A stretch of 64,000 bases of DNA from Elmis aenea (GCA_947652605.1 OX393581.1:30622788-30686787); one strand, 5' to 3'; positions 11,314 through 24,229 are shown, counted from the first letter of the stretch. The notes: generated from the letters alone by a model not told the origin. Translations and numbers: made by a program.

Positions 11314-14300
11314 TAAAATAATTTCCTGAAAAAATCTAACCGACTATGGAAAATCAAATATCGCGCCTACAAGGAAATAATAAAGTAATTACCGAAAAAT
11401 AAAACCAAATCGTCCTTTAAAGAGTTGCAAGGACAAATAAAAGATGAACAAAATGTGTAAATAAAGAAACTTTTCAAAAATTTTAAAATGTTTGTGTAAG
11501 GGGGAAAAAAAATTCATTAACAACGGCTGAGATATCTGAAATGTGTCTTGATAGGCTTAATATACCAACTTTGCCCAATTTTCTTTGTCACTCTTATAAA
11601 TTTAATCGTCCTGTATGATGGATCTTTCTTTATCAAAAAACTTTCTTTCGTAAGATATTTGGTTGTTATGGTAATGATTTGGGTGCACAAGTTTTGAAAA
11701 TGTGCTTTGATTTAAAAATTATTAAAAATGGTTGCAGTAAGTGATCGTAATTCAAAACGACATTGTACCTACAACATTTGAACAAAAATTTATTTTAAAA
11801 TAATGAATACTATATACATGCACGTATGTATATGAGTAGCTTAAATATATTATGTATAATTAAAATTTTTGAAAGCTGTTACATTTTAACTTTATGTAAC
11901 GGCAGACAGGTCTATTTTCTTAAACTTTTATTTGCAATGCAATTATGTGTACACGAAATCGATTACCTGCAATTTTTTGTTGGTCGCATCAAATTTTATT
12001 TAAATTATGTTTGCAACTTTCACTGCGCTTAAATTTAAAAAAAAATACAAAACAATTAAAACTTATTATCTAATTTGGTTCCTAGAAAATTATACTTAAA
12101 TTTAACTAAATTCTTCTTTTTCTGTTTTTTGTCAAACAACGGATTCAAGTCGATCATGTCAATTGTTTTAATGAACTTTTTGTTTAATTCAACGGTTGAT
12201 CGGTCGATTGTAATCTGGCCGTTGTCCCGTTTTTATTTTGTAAGAAATTAATCCAGTTTTACTTTATTAGTTACAATGAAAGGTTGTCTTGACGTAATAT
12301 GACTTTTAATTGCCGTAAGACTTAAGAAATACGCTTTTTAATTGAGTAAGATGTCAAGTCTTTCCTCTAAAAAGTGAATGAACACGCACTCGCCATCAAG
12401 CTACGCCAGTTGGTCCTCAAGTTAGATAACTTTGATGCAAAACACACGCTGCATTACTTTTGTTACTGGACAACGTATAAACAAATACAAGCATAGTCTT
12501 TGATGAATCTGCTCTAAAATTGAGGTCAGAACCGGAAGGAACAAGTTTATTTATTTTGCTCAGCTGGTCTCAGATAACTGCAAAGAAAACGAAATTAATG
12601 AACCGAATTGAATCTGAGATATGACTCAGATTAAGTTTATTATTTAATTATGCCACGCCCTTTGATTGCGACAGTTACAGCAACTAATTTTTATGTCTCT
12701 ATAGATTTTACTAGAATTTATAAGTTTTTGTCGGTAATTAAAGCGAGTTAAGATCGATATATGCTTCCTTATTACTAGTTACAATATTAATAAATGCGAA
12801 CAAAGTAGACTTCACAGCTAAATAGGGGTAACATACTACTTTAGATAACAATATTTTAAAGAAATGTCGCCAATTATTCATTTATTCAAGCTACATAATC
12901 AAACTAATTTATTACCGAAAGCTTTCGCGTTATGTATAGGGTAAATTGACAAAAATAGTAATTTTTACTGTTCAATTTTGATTGGCTTTAATACTATGTA
13001 GTCTAACTTGTTCTAAGCACATTATACCAAATAACCAATAAATGAGATGTTTGTAAGGATCACGTTTGCTCGTATTAAGTACGTAAATTAAAAAACCGAT
13101 TACAATAAGTAATCGAATAATTGAAATATAATCTAAAAAATGTGAAATCGGTAACTATTTAAAAGCAAATAAAAACAAAAGGCACCATTTAGGGGACACT
13201 GTGAGGATCTTGCTTAATATCAGAGACAACAAAATCGTTTTAACAGCAAAACATGCATACAACAATTAAATATTTAGTCATGAGTCCTTCTACTGTTAGG
13301 TGTAGGACCAAATAAAATATTATAATTTACTTAATTGAAGCAAAAGTTGATATAAAAAGATGTTATATTTTGTGCAATTGTCAGGTAAAAAAATAAAAAT
13401 TTAAGTTGAAGTATATTGTGATATTCTTGCCATGGCGCACTAATTACAAAAAATATAGAAGTTTAATACTGTTTTTTTTTGTTAATCATCTTCATATAAG
13501 CTATTATTATTTAATTTCTTCGACAAAAATTACACTGTTAAGTTCTAGTTTATGAACACTGGCACATTTTAGTTAATTAAATTTTTTAAACGAATTGTAT
13601 TTTTTTTTTAAGTAAACTTACAATAAGTAATACTCCCATATAATTAAAAACAAAATGCTATATATATTTACGTATTTAGTTCAAATTAATTCTTTAACAG
13701 AAACAACATTTTACTGCTAAATCTTTGTGACTACAATACATAATATCGCAAGAATCGCGCACTTGGGACCTCAGGACGTCAGGGACCTCAAAAATAAACT
13801 TTTAAAGTTTAAATTTTCACGCCCTACTTTCTTATCAGGATACTGATTCACAAAAACTACACTAGTTCAATTGGTATAGGTGAAGGACGTGTTTCTCATA
13901 ATTTAAAAAAAATCCAATTCAGTTTGCATTTCTTGCACGAGAATTCTATTATATGACGTCATGACTATGAGAATTTTTCGAGTGGTATTACATAGGATAA
14001 AATGCGAAATTGTCCAAATTATCAAGTTTTGATTTAAAAAAAAAAACTATGCAATATTTTCTGTTGTACGATTTTTAAACTGCAATAATTATACTTATAT
14101 GCAACAGATAAAAAAATCTACGACAATAAATATAAATTTTATAGCAAGGCTTATTAGTTTTTATTGTCTCAATAATACTAAAAACGTTCATAGAAAACGA
14201 TATAGTTCAATCAGTAATTAAAAATCTATATTCATATATTTGCCAAACTTAAAGCGAGAAAATTTTTACTTTATTTCGGTTTTTATATTAACAATTATAC

Positions 14301-14323
14301 GTACGTATTTCAAAAAAAGTTGA
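11314..14323. other. AT-rich intergenic DNA with a GC-richer island near 12360-12680
   Basis: No gene or transposon terminus was recognised. The segment 12360-12680 has a more balanced base composition and no repeats or palindromes. It includes CGCACTCGCCATCAAGC and CAGCTGGTCTCAGATAAC. It could be unique-sequence regulatory DNA, but nothing proves this. Confidence 0.35.
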
Positions 14324-15524
14324 AATATACAGGGTGTTTAATTTGAAATAACAAACTTAGGGTCATTTTCGACGAGACCGGAAGTGAAACAATAGTGTAC
14401 ATATAATCAAATAATCGGTTTTTTTTACACATATCGTATGTCTAAAATTTCATTTAATTAATTACAAAACTAAAGAAAAAAAGGGTGTGTCTAGACAGTA
14501 GCGTAGCAAGGGGGGGCGGTCCGCCCCGGGCGGCACATTTTTTGGGGCGGCACTTTTAGTCTACCCAAATGGGGTAAAAATGAAAATCTCGGGGGTAATG
14601 AAGAATCAGTAGATATAATAATCAGTACCGGCACTAGCGCTATTGAATTAAAAAAAATTAATTAAAAAAAAAAAATTCTTATCGAAGTTAGAGGATAAAA
14701 CGCGCTACTTGACCTTTCTTCACTGAAAACCCGCCCCCTTGTAACGACAGAAATTCCAAGTTCCTAATAAAATTTATGATACGGTACCAACCATTCAATA
14801 AAATTATGAAACAATTCATTTATTTTAGGCATTAAATTCCATGCAGTTTTAAACTCTATTGTAACAGGGATTTTTCACCCTTATTAAAAATAATTTCGTG
14901 GGAGTGGGGGCGATCTGATTAAGGAAAATAAAAATCAGAAAAGGTTCTACTGTAAAACTGTAATTTTGGAAGATGGTTAAGTATTCTACATTATCTAGCT
15001 TTGCATTAAAACGCGTTTGAACGTCTAAAATTTAAAAAAATTCGCCTGCGGTGCATCTTGTTTACCCCCCCACATTTTTGTGTCGATCTCTGCTTGGTTT
15101 TGGAAAAATCAAAATTTAGCGACCCTTTTTATAGGGGCGGCAAATTCAGGGACCGCCCCGGGTGGCACAAACTAGCTACGCCACTGTGTCTAGACAGTTA
15201 CATGCGAATAGGGTTTTAAATGTTGTTATGATTTAGGTTCAATGGATAACAAACTACACTGATAATCAAAAAAATTTTCAAGTAAAAAGTGTTTTTTTAT
15301 TAAATATCTTTCTAATTATGCAACAAAAACCGGAAAGTTTCATTTAAGTTTTTAAAGTTACTTCCAGATTTGGCCACTTCCGGTTTAACCACAAAAACCG
15401 CTATAGCGTCAGTCAATTCTACATATATGTACTTTTGTGATAAAAAAATTTCCCCTATCTTTGTCAGACGTCGCATTTTCGAATAAAAGTGCTGGTACGG
15501 ATGATCTGAAACACCCTGTATATT
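14324..15524. mobile_element. Short-TIR DNA element with CAGGGTGTTT ends (family B)
   Basis: The outer ends are AATATACAGGGTGTTT and AAACACCCTGTATATTT, a perfect inverted repeat of 16 bp. The interior arms are not obviously complementary beyond this, unlike the foldbacks elsewhere. Short GGAAGT-type motifs occur in both halves (ACCGGAAGTG near 14380; CACTTCCGG near 15377). A hAT MITE is nested at 14496-15186. There is no coding capacity. Confidence 0.65.
14496..15186. mobile_element. hAT-type MITE (691 bp), G-run ends
   Basis: The element starts CAGTAGCGTAGCAAGGGGGG and ends ...CTAGCTACGCCACTG. An exact 8-bp target duplication TGTCTAGA lies at 14488-14495 and 15187-15194. CCGCCCCGGGCGGCAC near the left end is mirrored by GACCGCCCCGGGTGGCAC near the right. 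The CAGTGGCGTAGC terminus and 8-bp duplication are hAT hallmarks. There is no transposase. Confidence 0.9.
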
Positions 15525-18500
15525 TAATTCCGGCTCGGTTTTGCCTACTGCGCGGATATGTATGCGCTCATTTCTAAAGCTCTACAACTTTTAAATCAAA
15601 ATTTGAGGGAGTACTCAATGTATGGTTCCGTTTTCTCTTGTTTCATACGATGCTTATTTTTTTTCAATCATTTATAATTCCCATAAAATGCGTATTCTAT
15701 TTATTTTATGTGTTACAACTATTTTTAAACGAATAAACGCCGCTTCTACATGATTATATTATTGCCATCGTTGCTATCACTCTCTGAATAATTGCTACAA
15801 CAATCCGTCAAATTATACATATAAACAAAACTGTTTATTTTCACTCCCGGTCGATAAGCGCTGGCAGTAAACGCCAATGAATAAATAGGCAGCAATAAAC
15901 CTGTTAACAGGGTCCGGTAGGTAAAGTATCAGGTTACTGCTGACAACAGCCGCCACCGCTTTGATGATTTAAAAATTATAGAACTCTGAAGAGGTCTCTT
16001 GCAACGCGAACGAAACGTAGATCCAATGAACTTCGCGAGTCTCAGATTCAATTTTTTCAGATAAAGAATAAACTAACCCATAGAACTAAGACTGAAAATG
16101 CATCTTCAACGTATTGTTATTAGTTTAGATTTAAACTTTTACAAAATGTAGAAAATAAGTAAAACGATTTTTTTTTATGACTGAAAACACTGAGACAGTT
16201 TAAGAACATACGATATATACTGCAATATATATTGCAATAGACATTAGCAGGAATCACAAACATCTAATTGAAGTTAGGCGTAAGATAAAACACAAGAAGG
16301 AAATGATTTGGACGTTTGGAATCTCTTATAACGCAAATATATGTATCCTTAATAAATTTCCAGTAAGCAGCGCTTCCTTACTACTTTATTCGACTTTTTA
16401 ATTTTCAAAGTACTAACGCAAAACACAAAGTAGGATGCTACAGTTTTAATGTATGCATATTTTGTTTAGCAGTCTTAGGAAATAGTTATTCAATCGCCTA
16501 AATCTAAACCCGAACAAGTTTTCATAAATTATCATATAAATAAAGTTAGCAATATTATCTGCAAAAAAATAATTTCAAAGGGCAACTTGTGTGACAAAAT
16601 ATTCGATTACTAGGTCGTGCGATTATAATCAACAATTAACAACATTAAATCAAATACAAGACATACGTACATATTAATAATTAATATTATGCAACTACTG
16701 AAATGAAATCTCAACAGCAAATATGCACAGCACCATTATCAACGGCGTAGGCTGACAAATACAATTACATATTACCATATTTTACACATTTATTTTCAGT
16801 AAGGTTCCGACTGTGATATTAGGTATAAAAAACGAACGATATTGCATTAGATTATTTCTACTGGAGTGAAAAATTGCATGGCAAGGCAATATACTCCAAT
16901 AAATATCTACTGTTCATTAAAATATGGATCATATATTTTAAACTTGGTAAATTAAAACTCCAAAAAAATATTAAATAAATAGCGTAATTTGCTAAATGTT
17001 ACTAATTTATTTTAAATATAATGTAAACAAGTTTAGTTAAAAATCAATAATTCTCCAAATGTGAAAGAATTTACAAAACTGATTGTATCTACTTGTAGTT
17101 TGTGTTATAAAAGGCAAACCAAAAGAAATAGATGGGTCGTTGCCGATGATGATCGTTGATACGACAAGTGCATATGAATAAAAAAAATAATTAATAAAGC
17201 TGCTGATGCAGAAACGGAAGTCGCAAAACTGGTCTAGTTTTACCAAAAAAGAGTTTCCTATTAGATAATAAAGTAAATGATTTAAATCTTAACTTAACCA
17301 ATGTTACAAAAAGTACAATTATTTTTATTGAATGCGAGAGAACAAAGAATAAAACAATTACAAAAAAAACTAAAAGTAAAAAATAAATTTGAACATAATG
17401 ACGAAATCATGAAAATAAATTATTTATTATGTTCCCTGTTCATACAAAACTAATTTTAGTTTATAGATGCACTGTTAGAGGCAATAAGGTTTACTTAAAA
17501 TTCAGATTTTTTTAATACACTAATTTTAGTTACCTTTTGCTACAAAGTACTTCACAAAATAATGTTTTCTGCCTTGAAATAATTATTTCATAAATTATTG
17601 TAACAAAAAGTATTTATTTCAAACAATAATAGCTTGTATTAAACATGTTTCGGACAATTGTTATTGAACAAATTTTTACACGTCAAGTTTATGACGTATT
17701 TAAAAATAATTAAACTGCACGTTATTTATTTACTGATTGTTACTCATTTCAAATACAACTATTAGAACTCCTATCATATTCTTGCTGTGTCATTTTTCAT
17801 TCAAAAGTTTAGCCTAGAGATATGAATCATAGAAGGTACATATATCTAGTATATCTTAAATACCTTTCGCTTTTTAAATATCGCTGGATGACAAGATCAA
17901 CTATTGTTACGTAGCTATTAATAAATTCTTTAAAGATAGTGAGTGGAGAGTACTTCAAGTTGGAATATAATTGAAACTACAATGTTTAATTTTCATGATT
18001 GATTATCTGCATAAAGTTTAAGCTAACGAAATAAAATGAAATAAAAGTTAAAAAACATTAAAGTTGTACTAAATTACTTTACAATTTTTTTGTAACGGTT
18101 AAAAAGGGGGTTTTAAAACTTTGGTGATAAACCTTGAAAGATTACCTTTATTTTTAACATTGTTTAAATTAATTTATAAAACACAGTTACAGTGTATTGT
18201 TAAATACTTTATAAAAATAGTACACTAGGGTTTATTTTATCTTTAATAGTATTCAGACAATGAATCATACATATTACTTACTGTTTCAGAAACTTTTTTT
18301 TTAATACCATCTATTTATTGCCCTCAAACCAGATATCTACCAGTTATAGTATGCAAAACAACATTAAATAATAATTAAACATAATTATAACTGCACTATG
18401 AAAAAACAATTATATCGTCAACAAATCTCAAGACCAAATTGACGCTAATAACTCATCAAATAACCTTGTAATAATTAACTGTTATTGTAACAAAAACAAA

Positions 18501-18866
18501 ATATTATTTTCAATAAAAATTATTAAAGGGACAATTTGTAACAATGTTTAAAAAAAACTCTTGGAACTTTTTCAAAGTGCTCAGCAGTTATTGATTGGTT
18601 AATGTCACTGATGTTGGTTAGTGAAAAAAATTTTAACGGTTATACCAATTTTTTACTACAATTTATAATTAATCGGTAGCCATTAATTTTGTTGTTGTTA
18701 TTAATAGCTTGAAAATTTGCTCGCGTGTTATTGTCAATTTGGTATTGAGAGCTTTTCAGGACTATTAAAATATTTTAAGAGAAGTGATAGTTATTTTTAT
18801 TATCAATTAAAATAGGTAAGTTTTATTTTATTTTGAGGTTAATACAAAAATTTATATAATTTTGTG
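15525..18866. other. AT-rich intergenic DNA with a compositionally distinct island near 15840-16080
   Basis: No gene was recognised. The 15840-16080 segment is less A/T-rich and unique within the window. It contains the 12-bp palindrome CCTGTTAACAGG (15901-15912), GGTCCGGTAGGTAAAG and GCCGCCACCGC. It may be regulatory or a fragment of unique sequence. The remainder, including the frame at 17037-17246, shows nothing. Confidence 0.35.
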
Positions 18867-20055
18867 TGGACCAAATTCGAACGATTTACGGGGACTCCGC
18901 TACCGTAATGGTAAGCGAAAATCTGATATCGGTCTCTTGGGCTATTTTTTTTAACAAAAGAACGCCTGTGTAATCAGATTTTTTATATTACTTTCCATTT
19001 TGGCCTACACACCAAAAATGAAATGCCATCATTTTTAAAAATGTACTATAACTTTTTTTCTTAAAAATAAAACAAAATGCTAGAATACAGATCTTGTGGT
19101 TAAATTAAAAACCAAATTAAATTTTTTTTAGCTACCTTGACTTTCGAAATATGAAGTAAACTCATATTTTTCAAATTGAAACCTAGTTGGCCATAATTTT
19201 TTATGAAAAAGCTTTTTTTTTTAGGTTTCAAAAATACGTTATTATAAATATATTTTTTGCAAAAAATAACTGAGATATAGGGCTAATTTAGTAAAAATTT
19301 TATTGCCAAAGTTTAGCATGATTTCGTAAAAACTGATGTTCACAATTAATAATAAACAACTAAACGTCATATCCAAGTAAGTTCCGCAGCAGCCGCTACG
19401 TTTTTACAACCTTCCATGTAAAATTCCAACATATTAACTTTTTCAAAGCGTTCAAATTTAGTCATGTTCACAATACCGCAATAAACACTTAAAAAATACA
19501 CGCATTTGCATAAAAATTTAAAAATTTACTTGGATATGAGGTTAAGTTTCTTATTAATTACAACATCTGTTGTTTATCAAATCATGGTAAACTTTGATAA
19601 TCAAATGTTCACAAAATTAGCCATATATCAGTTATTTTTTGCAACAAATATATAAAACTATATAAGTATTGTTGAAAATCTAAAAAAATGCCCTTTCATA
19701 CAAAGTCATGGCCAACTAGGTTTCCATTTTAAAAAAATAAGTTTACTTCATATCTTGAAAGTCAAGGTCGCTAAAAACAATTTAAATTTGTTATCAATAT
19801 AAGTGTAAATATCTGTATAAAAAATCTTCCTAATATTTTGTTCTATTTTGATAAATAAAAAAGTTAAAGTAATTTTTAAAAACATTGAAAGTTCATTTTT
19901 CGTTTGTAGTGCCAAAATGTGTAGTGATATATAAAATCTGATTACACAGGCGTTTTTTTCTCAAAAAATATATCAAAAGACCCATATCCGATTTTCGCTA
20001 ACTATTACAGTAACCGAGATACCCAGTAAAAAAATCGAGTTTGGTCCATCCTGTA
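18867..20055. mobile_element. Foldback DNA element (~1.19 kb, family C)
   Basis: The left arm begins TGGACCAAATTCGAACG and the right arm ends CGAGTTTGGTCCATCCTGTA. Further matched pairs are GAAAATCTGATATCGG / CCGATTTTCGCTAAC and CGCCTGTGTAATCAGATTTT / AAAATCTGATTACACAGGCG. The arms run nearly to the centre (about 19370), so the whole element can fold back. It has no coding sequence. A one-armed relative is at 41797-41945. Confidence 0.8.
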
Positions 20056-20890
20056 CTGCTGTGCTGCAAATAAATGATAAAAAATGTTAAACACGAAAAC
20101 ACCAAAATTTGTAAATGTAAAATTTTTGAACGAAAACGTTAAAGTAGTACAAAAACAATATAATAAAATTACCCGCTCGTATTTGCTTGTCATGATGTGT
20201 ATCATAGTTATTTTAATATTGCTATATTTTAGTTAAGCATTCACAAAAATTTTAACACATTTTCTTTTGATCCTTTTTTACTATGATATCCTTGAGATTT
20301 GAAACTAATTTTATTTCCTTGAGAATGTATTTTAAGATATATGGTCTAGAAAGCTCTTGCTCTTTGTTTTAATTTTAATTACAACATTATAGGCAATTTT
20401 GTACCCAAATACAGAAGAGGGTGAATCCCCGGTAAAATAATCAAGCCACCATGCACTACTTTGTATAAAGAAACAAAAAATCACTTAACATAATCAGAGC
20501 TTCCGGGCCTCTTTTCGAACCACCAGGCACCGTTAAATTTTCACTTACCTGGTGACAAGTACACTACAATTTACGTTATTAACTTAAAGTATCAATGAAT
20601 TATATTATAACAACAGCACTTTCTGCATGAAGAAAAAACATCTAACAGTTCAATGTTTGTATTTTACATACATACACTTACCTACACATAATTATTAATG
20701 TAACAAAAATGATAGAAAAGAAAATTTAAGGCAAATAAATTAACGTTTTGTTGTAAAAACAAAAACAATTGTAAATTTTAGTCTTAACTTTTTAGAGACA
20801 AATTGTTAAATGAAACTAATGCAGTCGTTTTTGTCTTTTGTTTAAAGTCGAATAATAAAAGGCAAAGTAACGTAGTAAAAAATAGTTTAA
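20056..20890. other. Intergenic DNA downstream of the cuticular gene
   Basis: No termini, RNA genes or domains were recognised. It is the 3' flank of the minus-strand cuticular gene. Confidence 0.45.
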
Positions 20891-20891
20891 T

Positions 20892-20897
20892 TTTATT
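20892..20897 (-). terminator. Polyadenylation signal AATAAA of the cuticular gene
   Basis: TTTATT on the plus strand is AATAAA on the minus strand, about 100 nt downstream of the stop codon at 20997-20999. That is a plausible 3' UTR length for a small insect gene. Confidence 0.5.
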
Positions 20898-20996
20898 GTG
20901 GAACTTAAATAAATATGTACACAGAATCTAAAATTGCACTTAGAAAAATTTTACATTTATGGTACGGGAGGAAAATTATCAGTTCATTATTTAAAT

Positions 20997-21746
20997 CTAA
21001 TGGATGTATTTTCCGTATCCGTATCCTAAACCGGAGGAGTATCCTAAACCGGAATTGTATCCTAAACCGGAAGAGTATCCTAAACCGGAGGAGTATCCTA
21101 AACCAGAGCCGTATCCCAAGTTGGAGTATCCCAAACCAGAGTATCCTACACCGGAGTATCCCAAACCACCATATCCTAAGCCGGAATAACCAAGTCCGTG
21201 TCCAACAGCTACAGCTGGGGCGGCGGCGACGGCAACGGGAGCGATGGTCTTGGTGATTACTGGGGCGGCGATGGCGGTCTTAGCAATTACGGGAGCAGCT
21301 ACGGCGGAGTATCCCAAACCACTGTATCCCAATCCGTTGTATCCCAATCCATTGTATCCCAATCCGTTGTATCCCAAACCAGAGTATCCTACACCGGAGT
21401 ATCCCAAACCACCATATCCCAAGCCGGAATAACCAAGTCCGTGTCCAACAGCTACAGCTGGGGCGGCGACGGCATGGGTGGCAATAGCTGGAGCAGCTAC
21501 AGCGTGGGTGGCAATGGCGGGTGCGGCGTAGGCAGTGGTGGCAATAGCTGGGGCAGCTACGGCGTGGGTGGCATAAGCTGGGGCAGAGTAGGCTACTCCA
21601 TGACCCAAACCATATCCGCCAATTCCACTATAACCCAAACCGGCATAACCGGAATAACCACCATATCCCAAACCTACGACTCCACGTTTTTCGGTTTTCT
21701 TCTCTTCTTCAGCGAAGGCAACAGCGCAGAGGGCGAATACTACTAG
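20997..21746 (-). CDS. Gly/Tyr-rich, AAPA-repeat secreted cuticular protein, exon 2
   Basis: This exon encodes residues 5-253 of a predicted 253-residue secreted structural protein. The first codons after the acceptor TATTTTAG read LVVFALCAVAFA. Together with the exon-1 residues MKFM they make a signal peptide of about 16 residues, followed by EEEKKTEKR with a dibasic site at 24-25. The mature part alternates Gly-Tyr blocks (about 30-54, 105-151, 185-253; units GLGYSG, GLGYNG, GLGYSS) with Ala-rich AAPA/V blocks (about 57-104, units AAPAIATHAV; and 152-183). A block starting AVAVGHGLGYSG occurs twice, 81 codons apart, an internal duplication also visible in the DNA. The stop is TAG at 20997-20999. 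Low-complexity Gly-Tyr plus AAPA repeats are typical of insect structural cuticle or similar secreted proteins that do not carry the chitin-binding R&R domain; I see no R&R consensus. The exact family is not certain. Long open frames on the opposite strand here are artefacts of the repeats. Confidence 0.9.
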   Translation of the reverse strand, partial: LVVFALCAVAFAEEEKKTEKRGVVGLGYGGYSGYAGLGYSGIGGYGLGHGVAYSAPAYATHAVAAPAIATTAYAAPAIATHAVAAPAIATHAVAAPAVAVGHGLGYSGLGYGGLGYSGVGYSGLGYNGLGYNGLGYNGLGYSGLGYSAVAAPVIAKTAIAAPVITKTIAPVAVAAAPAVAVGHGLGYSGLGYGGLGYSGVGYSGLGYSNLGYGSGLGYSSGLGYSSGLGYNSGLGYSSGLGYGYGKYIH

Positions 21747-24118
21747 CTAAAATAAATACAGTCATTAAATAATTGTTTTATTCCAATACTTTATTACTAA
21801 TTTTGTTGCAATAACCCATAATTAATAGCAAAAATTCCTTAAAATATTTTTTTTTGTAAAAGATGAACACAATCATAAAAAATATGTAAACCCAAAGTTT
21901 AACTAATTCTTTACCATTTAAAACAAAATTTTAATTCAACAAACCAAAATTTAAAAACAAAAATCGAAAAATTACTTGCCTTTGTAAATATAATAAATGT
22001 TTGATTATTTAAATGTTTTATTTGAAATACAATTATATGTACATATATGACTTTAAAAATCACTTCTCTGAATATACATACAGTGTGTCCAAAAGTAATG
22101 GAATATGCTATATATCTCAGTAAGTATCCACTTTAGGGAAAAATGTTTTGAATAAAAGTTGTTTGGTACTTAGTTTTCCACCATAAGCCATTTTTCAAAT
22201 AACAAAAGCGCAATGAAAAACAAATGAATTTTTTTAAATGGCAAGGTACCCCTATATTTTATTCATTTGATAGAGGATTTTTTTCTCTTTTCAATAATGG
22301 GGTCACCTTAAAAATTAAGTTTATGCTAAGAGGCCGGAGAATATCGAAAATTTAAAGGATCGTATTAGATAAATTGCCTACACCTGAAATGGTTGGTAAT
22401 GTTATAAACGGGTTTAAAAACCGAGTTTATCATTGCCAAGCTGTAAATACTTCACAGTTTGAACACTTATTGTAGATTTCGTCAAAAAATTTTAGTTCTT
22501 ATGATGTTTTTGTTAGAAATAAATACTAATCAATTAAAATAATTTTGGCGTTTTTCTCAAAAAGTTGCTTAAGTAAGGGTACTAAAGTTTTGCATCATTG
22601 AAAAGAGAAAAAATTTCTCTATGGAATGAGTATAATATGGGGGTATCTTGTCATTTAAAAAAAATGCAATTGTTTTTCATTGCGGTTTTGTGATTCGAAA
22701 AAAAAGTAATTTAATTTTGTCTTATAGTGGAAAACTAAGTAGGTACCAAACAACTTTTATTCAAAACATTTTTCCCTAAAGTGGATATTTAATTTACTGA
22801 GATATATAGCATATTCCATTACTTTTGGACACGCTGTATAAAAAGAATTGCTTCTTGAAGAAAATCTATCTAGTTTCAAGACTCTCGTCTCTTCATTAGT
22901 AGTTTTTTCTTTAATAAGAACATAATCTATCAACGAAGAGATTAAAGTCTTAGAACTAGTATAGATATATTCGAGAAAATATTCTTCTTAGACACAAGAC
23001 AGGTGATTTAATAATTAAAATTTGCCAATAAAATATTGATTCAATCCAAAACTAAAATTTTTATAATTCAGCGAACTACAATTTAAAAACCAAAACCATG
23101 AACCAAAAACTTGTCTTTGTACAACACATAATTTTAGAAAGTAAAGTCTGTACACCGTCTATGACCTAATTAAAAATGCAATTTACACATGTACGTAAAA
23201 AATGACCAATTGAATACGCTATTGTTTCAAAAAGAATGCTTTTGTAACCGATAACACGTTTCTTGTCCTTTTTGGACATATCAAGATGTAACAATGTCTG
23301 CAACTTCGACTGAAATCATGTAATGCCATATTGCGAAGAGAATATTGTATAATTTAAATAACTTACTGAAAAATTATTGGGCACAAAGAACTGCATTTTA
23401 CAAACACGAAAAAAAACGAAAATGTTTATGCATGTTCAGGCTGGGGAATCTCTCCAAAAAATACGATAATTGCAGCAATTAATAGCAAAATTAAAACGAT
23501 TTATAGTACTATAATAAACAAAACTCTTAATAACGACTTTGGTAACATTATTTAATATGATAGCTTCTAAGTTTGCTTAAAACTTAATGAACTTTTTGAA
23601 AATTTTTACAAACAAATACTCATTAAGCCGCAAGAATATAATTTTGAAAAAAGAATTATAATAAACTGTAAAAACAATTTAATTACTTTTAAGATTTAAA
23701 AGAAAAAATATTCAAATATTCAAAAATTACTTTTTATGCCAATATAAAATCAATAAGACGATGAAGAAACATAAATTATATTTAATCATAGACTATCTTA
23801 CTAACATTACTTTAAATTTGCAAGGTTATTTTGAAAAATTAAATATTCACTTTTAAAAATCAAAATCAAAGTTCAAAAAAAAAAAACCTTTTTTTCCAAC
23901 AAAACAAAATTACTTAAGTAATTGCTGTTTAAATAACTATTTACATAGAAAGCAATTTGGTTATTTACAACGAATTGTTTTATTATAAAAAATACTTCCA
24001 AGCACTTTTATAAAGCCCGATTTAACTGTACACAATTTTATTAGTCAAAATTAAAATTTTTAAAAATGGTAACAATTTGCTGCACTAAGACGTAAGTATG
24101 TATGTACACGGTACTTAC
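21747..24118 (-). other. Phase-0 intron of the cuticular gene (2372 bp)
   Basis: The donor is ATG|GTAAGTACCG at 24118 and the acceptor TTATTTTAG at 21747, both on the minus strand. The intron falls between codons 4 and 5, interrupting the signal peptide immediately after its first residues, a layout common in insect cuticular protein genes. It contains a foldback transposon at 22080-22838 and is otherwise A/T-rich. Confidence 0.8.
22080..22838. mobile_element. Foldback DNA element (family D, copy 1) in the intron
   Basis: The ends are ACAGTGTGTCCAAAAGTAAT and ATTACTTTTGGACACGCTGT. Inner pairs include CCACTTTAGGGAAAAATG / CATTTTTCCCTAAAGTGG and AAAGTTGTTTGGTAC / GTACCAAACAACTTTTA. The arms extend almost to the centre. 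There is no coding capacity. A second copy lies at 40273-40988. Confidence 0.85.
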
Positions 24119-24130
24119 CATGAATTTCAT
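24119..24130 (-). CDS. Cuticular protein gene, exon 1 (codons 1-4, MKFM)
   Basis: The minus strand reads CTCAAAATGAAATTCATG followed directly by GTAAGTACCG, a strong splice donor. ATG AAA TTC ATG joins in phase 0 to CTA GTA GTA of exon 2, giving MKFMLVVFALCAVAFA, an excellent signal peptide. A four-codon first exon is common among insect cuticular protein genes. The start is also supported by a TATA box and initiator-like sites just upstream. Confidence 0.82.
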
Positions 24131-24177
24131 TTTGAGTGTTTTACGGTGACTTTGGATACAAGTGAACTGCAAAATAC

Positions 24178-24222
24178 ACTGATATCGTATGGTTCCTTTG
24201 AGGATAAAGGAGGGTTTATATA
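24178..24222 (-). promoter_or_regulatory. Core promoter of the cuticular gene (TATA box and initiator-like sites)
   Basis: On the minus strand TATATAAA lies at 24222-24215. About 32 nt downstream is a CA start site (A at 24190), and slightly further is TCAGT at 24182-24178, matching the arthropod initiator. The 5' UTR would be about 50-60 nt. TATA promoters are usual for strongly, stage-specifically expressed cuticular genes. The exact start site is inferred. Confidence 0.6.
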
Positions 24223-24229
24223 CTTGGAT

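Noticed and set aside
21004..21746. Plus-strand frames over the cuticular gene (Pro/Tyr/Lys/Glu repeats and Gly/Ser/Val repeats)
   Set aside because: They are antisense reflections of the Gly-Tyr repeats; the minus strand has the signal peptide, splice sites, TATA box and stop.
23366..23395. Alternative exon 1 for the cuticular gene (ATG CAG TTC TTT GTG ... before GTAAGT)
   Set aside because: It has an in-phase start and a donor, but gives a longer, Pro-Asn-containing N-terminus and lacks the TATA/initiator context found at 24178-24222.
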